Shown here in pieces: positions 29,944 through 38,949 of a DNA stretch of 64,000 bases (within the stretch, counting starts at the first letter, position 1; every line of letters starts with the position of its first letter). The notes below the pieces were generated by a model, which saw only the letters and a list, made by a program, of their open reading frames with translations, was not told the origin of the DNA and did not search any database. This stretch comes from Bartonella sp. F02. Lineage in GTDB: Bacteria > Pseudomonadota > Alphaproteobacteria > Rhizobiales > Rhizobiaceae. The stretch is taken from the NCBI RefSeq assembly GCF_026929975.1, contig NZ_JANHOK010000005.1:62001-126000 (forward strand). Reading direction: 5' to 3'. The translations under genes and the position numbers were made by a program.

Positions 29944-29972
29944 TATATAGTCTCATTTTTTTTAAAAGTCAA
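29944..29972 (-). promoter_or_regulatory. sigma-70 promoter of the structured RNA candidate
   Basis: Minus-strand TTGACT (29967-29972), 17-bp spacer, TATATA (29944-29949). Transcription would start near 29937, directly at the first hairpin of the RNA candidate. Confidence 0.65.
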
Positions 29973-29998
29973 TGGGTTTTTTAGTCAGGTTTTTTTAG

Positions 29999-30568
29999 TC
30001 AGTGATGCAAACGGGGTAAATATTTATGCATAATCGCCACGACTTTATCAAAATCTTCTTTGGGCAATCGTGGAACATAATGCGAGGCACTTAAACGGCT
30101 CACTGAAACTGTTGTGACATAATTGCAGATAATCCACGATTTTTTATTTTCAATAGGAGATTGCAGTGGGTAAGCCGCTGGATTACTGGGTTGTGACTTT
30201 GTTGTAAAGGGTAAAACAGTCACATTGCCATGCAACCTTGCACATTTAGAAAGAATTAAAACAGGACGTTTTTTCCAAAATTCAGGTAATATTGCATCAT
30301 GAGGAAAATCACACCAAAAAACTTGCCTAATACGTGGCGCTGACCGAATGCGTGGCTTTATCCGAGGCGGTTTAACGTAAGGGTCGTTAAGATCTCCCAC
30401 ATATTTATGATGCTCACGCCAAGCTGCATGATCATGTTCCATAGGGTGCTGCGGTTCTTCGAGATGTGTTATATCGAAAGAAGTTGGCGTTGAAAGTGGA
30501 GGTACTTTATTTTTATCATCGGGCATAGCAGATCTCTCATCTATATCAAGCCCCTCATTGATTTCCAT
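29999..30568 (-). CDS. PemK/MazF-like protein with N-terminal extension
   Basis: 189-residue protein whose C-terminal 110 residues look like the PemK/MazF toxin core: RQVFWCDFPHD at about 81, then KRPVLILSK and VTVLPFTTK. These toxins are sequence-specific endoribonucleases. About 78 residues precede the core (rich in Asp, Pro and His), which ordinary MazF lacks. No antitoxin-like frame is found beside it. The ATG at 30568 is used; a TTG nine codons upstream also keeps the frame. Its toxin activity is unproven. Confidence 0.7.
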   Translation of the reverse strand: MEINEGLDIDERSAMPDDKNKVPPLSTPTSFDITHLEEPQHPMEHDHAAWREHHKYVGDLNDPYVKPPRIKPRIRSAPRIRQVFWCDFPHDAILPEFWKKRPVLILSKCARLHGNVTVLPFTTKSQPSNPAAYPLQSPIENKKSWIICNYVTTVSVSRLSASHYVPRLPKEDFDKVVAIMHKYLPRLHH

Positions 30569-30797
30569 GGTTACTTCGAAAAAAAGTTTTATCAAAATAT
30601 TTTCAATAAGTACAGAGGGTTAAAGCAATAAAGGAGTTATTTTTTTAGCAAAAACTTTGCTGAAAAGAAACAATAAGCCCGTTCATTTTAGATTGAAGGG
30701 GCAAAGGGATCATCATGGAGAGACGATGATGGGGTGAAGGAGGAGTGTTAATAAAAAAATTTAAAGAAAATGAAAAAAAGTAAACGGAAGAGTTTTT

Positions 30798-31382
30798 TCA
30801 TTGTCCTGTTTGTGTTGTGTTCCGATGTGCAAAAAATCCTTTTGAAACCATATACAGACTGATCAGTGTGAAAAAAAAGCTCGCAATCATATTCCAGTTT
30901 GCTAATGAAAGGAAAAGAAAGCGGGTTGGGGCTTCAGAACACGAAGGACGAAAAGTTTGGTTGAGCTGATCTAGAAGCTGAGTGCTCTTTGTGATGAGCC
31001 TGCTTGAACTGATTTCACAGCTGGAAGGAGCAGACCAAAGGTGAGATTCAACACCTGTATGATAGATCGCTAAGATAAGACTGCTGATCATGAGGAGAAA
31101 AACACACAAAAATAAAAAGCGTGTCCAAGAAGATACCTTAGAAACCCATGACAAAAAGCCTGCTAAAATTAAGAGAGGGATAGCGCTATAATAAGGAAAA
31201 CGTTCAATTAAACATAAATGACAAGGAAGATAACCACCAATATATTCCAAACCAAGTGCTAAACCTATGGTGATCGAGAGAAAAAAAGCTAAGAAAAAAG
31301 CCCATAGGCTTTGTTCTTTGTTGTTTTGTTCTTCGAATAAGTGTTTACGCAGCCAATGATGAAAAGGTAAAAAGCCAGTCAT
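30798..31382 (-). CDS. dsbB: disulfide bond formation protein DsbB
   Basis: Inner-membrane quinone-linked oxidase that reoxidises DsbA. Four membrane segments; the first periplasmic cysteine pair is in GYLPCHLCLIERFPYY, and the second pair are SAPSSCEIS and the later SCSEAP cysteines. Length of 194 residues includes an extra N-terminal stretch. It lies 15 bp downstream of the YqaA-family gene on the same strand. Confidence 0.9.
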   Translation of the reverse strand: MTGFLPFHHWLRKHLFEEQNNKEQSLWAFFLAFFLSITIGLALGLEYIGGYLPCHLCLIERFPYYSAIPLLILAGFLSWVSKVSSWTRFLFLCVFLLMISSLILAIYHTGVESHLWSAPSSCEISSSRLITKSTQLLDQLNQTFRPSCSEAPTRFLFLSLANWNMIASFFFTLISLYMVSKGFFAHRNTTQTGQ

Positions 31383-31397
31383 GATATGTCGTATTCC

Positions 31398-32006
31398 TTA
31401 AAGAAAAAAACTTCTTTGCAAAAGAATAATGTATAGTCCATAAATCAATAACAAAACAACACATCCAATGAGAATTACCCATTTGAGATGACGAGAAAGA
31501 AAATCTATCGTTTGATGACCAAAGCGTCGAATAAGCCAAGCAAGAAGATAAAAACGTGCTCCTCTTGAAACAGCGCACAGTATTACAAAAATGCCAAGAT
31601 TAACACCCATAACGCCTGATAGAATTGTCACAATTTTAATGGGCGGAATGTGTGAGAAACCTGAAATCAGCAATAAAATGATGAGAAGTTCCAATGTGGA
31701 GTTGTTTTTAAGCGCTTGAAAACTCTCATATTTATCATAAAACTCTAAAATTGGTTTGGCAAGAGCATCATAAGCAAAGTGACCAATAAACCACCCAAAA
31801 ATTCCTCCTAGAACCGAGAATAGGGTCGCAATAAAAGCATAATGATACGCTTTCTGAGGTCGAAGGAGAGTCATTGGAATATATATAAGATCAACGGGAA
31901 TTGGAAAAAAAGAGCTTTCAATAAAAGCAATAAATCCAAGCCAGCGAGGCGCATTTTGCCGGTGTGCTACAGAAGCAACCCAAAGCTTTAATGTATTCCA
32001 TGTCAT
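31398..32006 (-). CDS. YqaA-family (DedA/SNARE-associated) membrane protein
   Basis: 202-residue protein with about five membrane segments and the family motifs FIESSFFPIPVD and GGIFGWFIGHF. Related DedA-type proteins affect membrane lipid transport and proton balance; the specific role is unknown. I use the ATG at 32006, since the upstream extension begins with TTG. It and dsbB probably form an operon. Confidence 0.82.
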   Translation of the reverse strand: MTWNTLKLWVASVAHRQNAPRWLGFIAFIESSFFPIPVDLIYIPMTLLRPQKAYHYAFIATLFSVLGGIFGWFIGHFAYDALAKPILEFYDKYESFQALKNNSTLELLIILLLISGFSHIPPIKIVTILSGVMGVNLGIFVILCAVSRGARFYLLAWLIRRFGHQTIDFLSRHLKWVILIGCVVLLLIYGLYIILLQRSFFL

Positions 32007-32189
32007 GACTATGATTCCATAGAGTAGAGAGAGCAAGAGTGTAAAGATTTACTAGCTAAATGGAAAAGAGTAAAAATAATGCGAATTTTTTAAAAAACAA
32101 AAGTACACGGTTGACGATTTATTCTTCTTCATATACTGCAGAGAAAAATAAAAATTCAAAAAGGCTCCATCTGTGTTTTAGAGAGTATG

Positions 32190-32275
32190 TGCGGGTGTGG
32201 TGGAACTGGTAGACGCGCCAGACTCAAAATCTGGTTCCGAGAGGAGTGTCGGTTCGAGTCCGACCACCCGCACCA
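32190..32275 (+). tRNA. tRNA-Leu (anticodon CAA)
   Basis: 86-nt gene with encoded CCA end. The acceptor stem pairs GCGGGTG with CACCCGC, the anticodon stem is CCAGA/TCTGG with loop CTCAAAA giving CAA, and the long variable arm typical of class II tRNA is present. The T loop reads GGTTCGAGTCC. It precedes a decayed region, a location often used by integrating elements. Confidence 0.97.
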
Positions 32276-32489
32276 CTTTATTTTCCATCGTGAATATTAT
32301 CGCCCATTGTGAATATCATCAATGAAGTGACTCAGAGAGACTCAATAAGTTTGCTCTAGATAGATTGAATGAGTGCACTCTTGTGATTCTTGTCATCATA
32401 AAAAAGTTCTAGACAGAGGGAGAGCCATGTCTTTATTGGTTTTGTAGGCTCTGGTTTTGTTAAAGTTAACAATGCGCAAATGGTCTTAT

Positions 32490-32532
32490 TAATGATCGGG
32501 GTAAGAACCGTTTAATGATCGGGGTAAGAACC
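32490..32532. repeat. 20-bp direct repeat, period 23
   Basis: TAATGATCGGGGTAAGAACC is found at 32490-32509 and 32513-32532. Confidence 0.9.
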
Positions 32533-32956
32533 ATGCTGGTCGGCCTTATCGGATTTTGGAGTCATTGACAGAATAAACTTTGAGTCATGGACAAAATAAA
32601 CAAAGCAATGAATTGAAAAACTCTGAATAAGCATCACTCAAAGTGAGATAAACCCCGTTGATCGTTTGCTATGCAAGCCCATTTTCTTCAAAAGAAGGAA
32701 GAGAAAATAATAATCCTTTTTATATAAAATTATTCTTATTGTTGTGGGCACGCTATCAAAAAATGCAATTTCATCGAGAGTCAGAAAAGATGCCTTGCAG
32801 AATGTTGCGGGAGAGAGCTGAGTGTGTTGTGTTTTTCTTGATGTGTGAAATGGCTGAAATGTTGAAAGTGACATGTAAAAAGATGAAGAAGAAAAACAGT
32901 GGACAAAGATGAAATGAAGAAAAACTCTCATAAAAAATCATTGAGCTGTTTAAAGA

Positions 32957-32998
32957 TAAGTATAAAAATAGAATAAATAAGTATAAAGATAGAATAAA
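32957..32998. repeat. 21-bp tandem duplication
   Basis: Two adjacent units starting TAAGTATAAA and ending ATAGAATAAA differ at a single base (A or G). Confidence 0.85.
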
Positions 32999-33080
32999 TA
33001 AGATTATTAAAAATAAGACGAGTCTCATTGCTTATAAAACAAATATAAATCTTTTAAATCAGCAGTAAATTTGTTTCATC

Positions 33081-34286
33081 ATGTCTTATAAACCAACATT
33101 ATTCTTTATCGTCTCCATGATATGTTTATCGATAGGGGGATTGATTTCTACCGATATTTTTTTGCCAGCGCTGGATCCTATGCGTCAGCATTATCATGTC
33201 ACAGAATCGCAAATTCAAAATGCTATCGCAATTTTTTTATTCGCTATGGCTTTGGGACAGCTGATTTACGGACCCTTGAGCGATAATTTTGGGCGAAAAA
33301 AAACGCTGCTCTTGGGTTTATTTATATGGCTCTTTGCGACTTGCAGTATCCTCTATACAGTCGATAGTCACTCTTTCCTTCTTTTACGCTTTTTGCAAGG
33401 TCTTGGAGCGTGTGCTGGGATCGTGATAAGTCGCGCTATGATTAATGATTCTCTTGATAAAAAAGCAGCCGCAAGGCTTTATTTAGTGATTTTTCCCTTT
33501 GTTGGGACATCGCCAGCGCTTGCTCCCTTTATTGGAGGGCTTTTATTAAACGCTTTTCCTTGGCAAGCGACTTTTATCTTTTTAAGTTTCTTTATCCTGT
33601 GGACCATTGTGTTGAGTTCTTTTGTTTTGACTGAAACTCTACCTGGGCACAAACGACACCCTTTTTCTTTGATGGGGATTGTGAAAAACAGCCTAGAGGT
33701 GCTGAATAATAAACAGTTTGTCTTTTATGCACTTATTCCCTGTTTTGCTTATGCAACTTATTTTGCTTACATTGTGGAATCTCCTTTTTTATTAAAAATT
33801 CTGGGGTGGCCAGTTCACTTTATTGGATATAGTTATATTGGAGTTTCTTTAACTTATGTCTTGGGAAATTTAACAGCGCGGTGGTTTCTCAAACAAAAGT
33901 CTATGGAAAAGACCATACAATATGGATATGTGATTTTCATGCTGGGAGGCGTCTTGTTTGCTTTGCAAATGTATGTCAGCCCGTGGCCGGCTGTGACAAC
34001 TGTTATCGCGATTTCTGTGCTCACCTTTGGAAATGGGTTTTTATTACCGCTGGGAACAGCGTTGGCCATTGCATCCCATTCCCATGCAGCGGGTGCAGCA
34101 TCTGGTGTTATGGGCGCTTTACAATTAGGAAGTGCAGCCTTGAGTGCAGCGGTGATCGGAAAACTCTCTGGACATGATCCATGGACTGTTGGTCTTTTAT
34201 TGGCGGTGTGCTGTCTTGTGGGGTTTATCTTCTACAAGTGGAAAGCACATTCTTTTATACTGACAGAAAATGAGCCAATCAAATAA
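33081..34286 (+). CDS. Bcr/CflA-family multidrug efflux MFS transporter
   Basis: 401-residue 12-segment transporter. The major facilitator motif A is GPLSDNFGRKKTLLLG after segment 2, and the N-terminus STDIFLPALDPM is typical of the Bcr/CflA (DHA1) drug-proton antiporters. The substrate cannot be deduced. It starts at ATG 33081 after an A/T-rich leader and has no partner gene; the next gene is convergent. Confidence 0.9.
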   Translation: MSYKPTLFFIVSMICLSIGGLISTDIFLPALDPMRQHYHVTESQIQNAIAIFLFAMALGQLIYGPLSDNFGRKKTLLLGLFIWLFATCSILYTVDSHSFLLLRFLQGLGACAGIVISRAMINDSLDKKAAARLYLVIFPFVGTSPALAPFIGGLLLNAFPWQATFIFLSFFILWTIVLSSFVLTETLPGHKRHPFSLMGIVKNSLEVLNNKQFVFYALIPCFAYATYFAYIVESPFLLKILGWPVHFIGYSYIGVSLTYVLGNLTARWFLKQKSMEKTIQYGYVIFMLGGVLFALQMYVSPWPAVTTVIAISVLTFGNGFLLPLGTALAIASHSHAAGAASGVMGALQLGSAALSAAVIGKLSGHDPWTVGLLLAVCCLVGFIFYKWKAHSFILTENEPIK

Positions 34287-34502
34287 TGCCAACTAAATAA
34301 CGAAAGACATCATTTCTAATCAAAAGTTAGAAAGAAAACGATTGGACTTTAAAAAAGAGAGATGTCTCAACAGAATAATATTTCTTTTAAAGAAATGGAG
34401 ATTATAAAAACTATGGCCGGAAAAAACCTCCAATAGTTTTAAAACTGTCTTCAAGTATAACGCGATAAAGGTGAAAATAACCCAATGCAGGCGTCTAAAA
34501 AA

Positions 34503-34530
34503 TGAAGGCTCTATTGATATAGAGCCTTCA
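34503..34530 (-). terminator. intrinsic terminator of the small secreted-protein gene
   Basis: A 12-bp stem TGAAGGCTCTAT / ATAGAGCCTTCA (34503-34514 with 34519-34530) with a 4-nt loop is followed on the minus strand by a TTTTTT run. It lies 29 bp beyond the stop at 34559, which supports that frame being transcribed. Confidence 0.85.
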
Positions 34531-34558
34531 CGCAATCGATCTGTGAATTTAAAAGATC

Positions 34559-34906
34559 TTATGTTTCATTTGTATCATTTGTTTTATTTGTTTTATTTGT
34601 TTGTAATCTAGCGTCGATATAATCAATGACAGTATGCGCCATTTTAGAGAACCCAGAGAGTATAATTTCCCCTTGGAGATAAACATTTTTCACTTTTTCC
34701 CATATATTTCCAACTTTTTGTGGAGAGATAAACAAACTTATTGGCTGTAAAAGACCATGAAATTTTTCATTACAGTACGGACCGACTCCGTGAACAGTCG
34801 CAACAATAGGTCTTTCATTTATCTCTGTCGTTTGGCTATAAGCATGCCCTATCGTAGGTAAATTATAAGTTATCGCAAGTAAAAATACAAAATGTTTGAT
34901 ATTCAT
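34559..34906 (-). CDS. small secreted protein, unknown
   Basis: 115-residue protein with a signal peptide (MNIKHFVFLLAITYNLPTIGHA, cleavage probably after residue 22) and a low-complexity end made of TNKTNKTNDTNET from short DNA repeats. I do not recognise a family. A good terminator directly downstream suggests it is, or recently was, a real transcript; the isolated position in decayed DNA means it may be a degenerating gene. Confidence 0.5.
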   Translation of the reverse strand: MNIKHFVFLLAITYNLPTIGHAYSQTTEINERPIVATVHGVGPYCNEKFHGLLQPISLFISPQKVGNIWEKVKNVYLQGEIILSGFSKMAHTVIDYIDARLQTNKTNKTNDTNET

Positions 34907-36137
34907 AGCGATACTCCCATATTATTATTATTATTTCACAATAAATATCCAAAATGGCTTTTACTATATTTTAATTAAAATGTCTATAAGTAAAAATAAT
35001 AAAAATAATGTATTACTTGCAAATTATTTTCAATAATCACTTATAAGAAAGAAAAACTATTCATAATTTTCAATAGAAAAACTTTGAATCTCAGTATTTA
35101 TAGTATCAATACTATGGAGAAATATTAATTATATTTAATGTAGGATTTGAAATACATATTTTTATTTTAATGAACGTATTTTATAAAATAACTTTGTAAG
35201 AATAAAAATAAAATGAACAAAAATAATCAGTAAAAACTATCATATTATACTGTAATACTATGCTATAGTACTATGGATTGATGGTTTATTGAAAGTCATT
35301 TTTTATTTCATTGTGAATTATAAAATGAATGATATGATTTTTTATCATCCGTCAGTTTGTATTTTAATCAGTTTGTATTTTAATATGAGTGTTTTTATGT
35401 CTCTTTGCTAAAAATTATGTCTCTTTGCTAAAAATAATGACTGTTTAAGATTTCTTGAAACATAATAATATCATTGGTTTCATTCTTGAGAATGAGCGAA
35501 AGAAAGTGTGTAAAGCAAGAGGGCATGTGTGAAATCTTGGAGCCATTCTCAAATCTTTTGAAAAGTTCTTCGCAAAAGAAGAAAAGGATTTTTGAACAGA
35601 GGTCATCAATAAGCAGAGATGATCTTGGCGCTGGTGAGGTCAGAGAGACGAATTATCGTTTATGATTCGATTCTTTGATAACACGATATTGAAAGAGGCC
35701 TTCTTGAGATTGCAGAGTGTCTGATTCTTGACACGAAAAATGTACACGAAAAATTTGAGTGAAAACCACTTGTTTATGCCTGCATTTGATTATGCCTGCA
35801 CTTGTTTATGCATTTTATGCCTGCGATTGATTCGTATGTTCTTATGTTGGGAGAAAGTTTTTTATGATTCATAGGATTGTTGAACAGATTTTCATGCGAT
35901 CAATGTTGTGAAAAAAAAGCGATCAAGGACATGAGAATGCTTGAGAGCAGAAAAAACAAGAATATCAGTGACAGCATAGTACGGGGGAATAGGATGCAAA
36001 AAAATGAAAGAGGCGAAAAATAAGTATCGCCTCATGGGAGAGAAGAGTTCGAGTTGAGAAAGAGAAATTGATGCCATAGAAAAAATAACAATGGCAAAAA
36101 AGACGAAAGAGGAGAGGGAAAGTCTCACAGAAGGAGA
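34907..36137. other. 1.2-kb decayed, very A/T-rich region
   Basis: No gene is supported. The stretch is exceptionally A/T-rich between 34910 and 35470 and contains tandem duplications at 35353-35384 and 35396-35435. A 63-codon plus frame at 35474 lacks a ribosome site and is not accepted. Confidence 0.55.
35353..35435. repeat. two adjacent tandem duplications (16 bp and 20 bp)
   Basis: CAGTTTGTATTTTAAT is repeated head to tail at 35353-35384. Eleven bases later TATGTCTCTTTGCTAAAAAT is repeated head to tail at 35396-35435. Confidence 0.9.
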
Positions 36138-36746
36138 TTAATGATTGGAATATCCCCAATGGGTGGCCATGAGATCAAGACAATCTCGTAAATGATCAGC
36201 AAGAGAATTCTGTTTGCGTTTGGAGGCGCTTAAATTTTTAACCGCTTGACCATATCCTATAACGCGCTCAACAAGGGAATAACCTAAAACCCCAAGCTGC
36301 GTTTTTATTTCTTTTAAGTGATTGGAAGCGTCTATTTGGCGTTCAATATTATTCGTATAACAATGACCACCGTCGACTTTTTGTCGGCTGTAGTCAAGGC
36401 TCATGGATGTTTCCCCACGACTTTGAGACCAGTAAAAATAAAAACGTTCTGAGGCTTTGTATTGGGCTTTGCTGATATGGCCTTTCGCATATAAAAGAGC
36501 AATAGGATGGTTGCGTGCATTGATTGTGGCAAAGATCGTGCGTGGATTACTGGAACTTTCTTGTGCGGTTGCTTGGAAATAGGGATTGCTGGTCTCAATG
36601 CAGATCTCTTGCTTTTTTGAGTTAGTTGAAAAATGATTTTTTTCAGAATTGATACAATTCTTCTTTTGAATCAAAGAGCAAGAACACAGAGAGTGTGTCG
36701 GGGTTTTGGTGTGATGAGAAGTCAGTATTTTCTCGTGGTGTGACAT
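36138..36746 (-). CDS. DUF6456-type phage-related protein
   Basis: 202-residue protein. The first 60 residues are Ser/His/Lys-rich and poorly ordered. The remainder shows the DUF6456 pattern: NHPIALLYAKGHISKAQYKA, an arginine/serine loop, then GYSLVERVIGYGQAVK and the terminal DHLRDCLDLMATHWG. The family is common in alphaproteobacterial phages and chromosomes; its function is unknown. A good GGAGGGT site precedes the ATG. It lies downstream of the primase-helicase on the same strand. Confidence 0.72.
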   Translation of the reverse strand: MSHHEKILTSHHTKTPTHSLCSCSLIQKKNCINSEKNHFSTNSKKQEICIETSNPYFQATAQESSSNPRTIFATINARNHPIALLYAKGHISKAQYKASERFYFYWSQSRGETSMSLDYSRQKVDGGHCYTNNIERQIDASNHLKEIKTQLGVLGYSLVERVIGYGQAVKNLSASKRKQNSLADHLRDCLDLMATHWGYSNH

Positions 36747-37016
36747 GATGTATACCCTCCAATGGATTGCTTGTGTTGTTATTTTTCAAAAAATGAACAT
36801 TGTTTGAATTGTAAAAATGCGCTGTTGAGAGCAAAAAGCATGCATTTTTAATAAGAATTGAATGTGTAAAAGGTTTTTAAGATCTGAAACTTTCTGTGAG
36901 AAGAACTGGTCTCCTAAGGGAGATTTTGTTTTTGAATTAAAAAAGATACGTTTATGGGCTTCACCAGAAGGTCTCTTTGGAATCAAAAAGCATTTTGAAG
37001 AATCAAAAAAAAGCTT

Positions 37017-38939
37017 TTATGGAACGGCTTGTGAAGGAAGTGAAGATTCTTGACAGAGAGCCGAGGTAGGGGGTGTTGAGGTTGGCATGGTGTTGGTTGC
37101 CAAGGGGTGAGGTTGAATGGGCTTGGGAGAGGTGGCATATTTTTGTTCTCGCTCAATATAGCGGCGTGGCCATGGCGTATTGTCAGAAGAACAACGATAG
37201 CGATAAGTCTTGGAGTCAAACCAAAGACCAACTTTCCCTTCAAAATCGCCAGAACGCTGTTTGGCGATATTGATAATAACACCAGGGCGTGTTGATAATT
37301 GTGCTTTTTCTTCTGGGTGATGGGCGGCAAAAATCTTGTCCTCTAAAGAACGATTGCGCCAAATTGTAATAATGTTAAAGGCATTGGCGCCAATTTCTGA
37401 GGCTCCTTTAATGTCTTCTGTGCCAGGAATATCTTTCTCTAAACCGCCTTTGCGGGCATGCGCGACAAGGTGAATATGAACAGCATTTAAAATGGCCCAA
37501 TCAACTAATTTATAAACCGCTTGTTCTTGCCCTGTATAATCGTCTGAGGCGATCCCTAAACGCATTAAACTGTCAATGATAAATTGATCGCAGCCATATT
37601 TTGCACGGCAATAATCAAAAACATCAAGTAAGGCATCAACATTTGATTTCCCGACATGTTCATAAAGAATAAGACCCTTGTCCAAAAAATGTAAAATACG
37701 CTCAATCATCTCGGGAGTTGGCTGTTCTAAGCCTCCCGTTTGTTTCGTTAAACGGCGCAAAGATTGTTCTCCCTTCATTTCTAAGGAGGCTAAACAAAGA
37801 CGGCTCTTTTGCGCAATCCAATGCGGAATACAGTCGGATAAAAGCTGGCTTTTGCCCGCTCCACTGGCGCCACTCCACAGGGTTAATTCCGATGGACGAA
37901 AATAAAGTTTGCCATTCAATTTCGGGTAAGGAACCGTATATCCTTGATGCTCTTCAGCTGTAGGCCAGAAGAGATGGATGATTTTGTCTTTATAATCTGA
38001 GGCACGGTGTAACCCTTCTGGCGTAAAATTTTGCGCTTGGGAAAAGGCTGTTGCGAGTGTTTTTGCATCAAGACCAGCACGCAGACAATCATTGGCATCT
38101 TTATGAGGAAGGTGGACACGATAACAACGGTGGCGCCCAAGACGATGAGCAATCTCAAGAGCCGCTTCTTCTCCTGGTTTGTCCATATCTGTGGCTAAAA
38201 AAATTTTCTCAAAAGACTCTAAATGGTCAAATTCATTTTCAATCCAATTGTGTTTGCCTCCTTTTCCCCCGCCAAACGGTAATGAAACAGCTGGGTAGCC
38301 ATAGGCCGCTAACGAAAGAGCATCAATTTCGCCCTCTGTAATCACAATTTCACGACTCTTGGCACATAAAGCCTGCCAGCCAAATAAAATGGGTTCACAC
38401 TGAGAAGCTGTGGGTTTTGCTTTCGCACCAGATTCCGCTAAGCGCTCTTTGACCAGAGCAAGTGTGCCATCCGGTTTATAAAACGGAAAAACAATCTTCT
38501 TGCCATTTTCTTGAATTCGGTAACGCTTGATAATGTCTAAGGGAATCTGACGCTCTTTCTCTAAATAGGTTTTAACCCAATGTTTCGGTTCTCCCCCCGT
38601 GGGAAGAGGAGCAGGGCGATAAAGATGACGTGGCGCCATAAAGGGCTTAGGGCGAGAAAGATTAAGGTATGCACGTGCTTCTTCTAAAGCTTGAGGAAGA
38701 CTAATCCCTTTCACCGCACACCAAAGATCTAAAAGATCCCCACCGCTCCCTTCTGCAAAATCATACCAAAAACCGGATTTCTGCCCACTTAAGCAGACCG
38801 ATAAACTTTGACCAGCCTCACCGCGTGTGCTGCCGACAATCCAATCATTGCCGCGTTTGCGTCCTTGAGGAAGAAGCATGGCTGCAATCGAGCCCGCTTG
38901 GGATGAAAGCTTTTCTTTGATCTCAAAAATTGTACTCAT
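37017..38939 (-). CDS. phage-type primase-helicase (TOPRIM plus RecA-like ATPase)
   Basis: 640-residue replication protein in the style of T7 gp4/Twinkle. The N-terminus holds a degenerate zinc-binding primase region without the cysteines. A TOPRIM domain follows (ITEGEIDALS near 198, ATDMDKPGEE near 245). The C-terminal DnaB-like helicase has Walker A SGASGAGKSQ near 355, Walker B QFIIDSLM and ITIWRNRS. It starts 10 bp after the DUF1376 gene, so the initiator-like and helicase functions are cotranscribed. It likely unwinds and primes at the module's own origin. Confidence 0.88.
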   Translation of the reverse strand: MSTIFEIKEKLSSQAGSIAAMLLPQGRKRGNDWIVGSTRGEAGQSLSVCLSGQKSGFWYDFAEGSGGDLLDLWCAVKGISLPQALEEARAYLNLSRPKPFMAPRHLYRPAPLPTGGEPKHWVKTYLEKERQIPLDIIKRYRIQENGKKIVFPFYKPDGTLALVKERLAESGAKAKPTASQCEPILFGWQALCAKSREIVITEGEIDALSLAAYGYPAVSLPFGGGKGGKHNWIENEFDHLESFEKIFLATDMDKPGEEAALEIAHRLGRHRCYRVHLPHKDANDCLRAGLDAKTLATAFSQAQNFTPEGLHRASDYKDKIIHLFWPTAEEHQGYTVPYPKLNGKLYFRPSELTLWSGASGAGKSQLLSDCIPHWIAQKSRLCLASLEMKGEQSLRRLTKQTGGLEQPTPEMIERILHFLDKGLILYEHVGKSNVDALLDVFDYCRAKYGCDQFIIDSLMRLGIASDDYTGQEQAVYKLVDWAILNAVHIHLVAHARKGGLEKDIPGTEDIKGASEIGANAFNIITIWRNRSLEDKIFAAHHPEEKAQLSTRPGVIINIAKQRSGDFEGKVGLWFDSKTYRYRCSSDNTPWPRRYIEREQKYATSPKPIQPHPLATNTMPTSTPPTSALCQESSLPSQAVP

Positions 38940-38949
38940 CTTGATGCAC

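Larger units (their letters stand above)
32276..33080. other. decayed spacer with short tandem duplications
   Basis: About 800 bp without a credible gene. Two tandem duplications are exact or nearly so: a 20-bp unit at 32490-32532 and a 21-bp unit at 32957-32998. Small frames here lack ribosome sites and look like noise. Confidence 0.6.

Noticed and set aside
32658-32912. 84-codon plus-strand frame after tRNA-Leu
   Set aside because: No ribosome site, biased composition, and the region is marked by recent short duplications; treated as decayed DNA.
35474-35665. 63-codon plus-strand frame in the decayed region
   Set aside because: No ribosome site and no recognisable domain; the surroundings are non-coding and duplicated.
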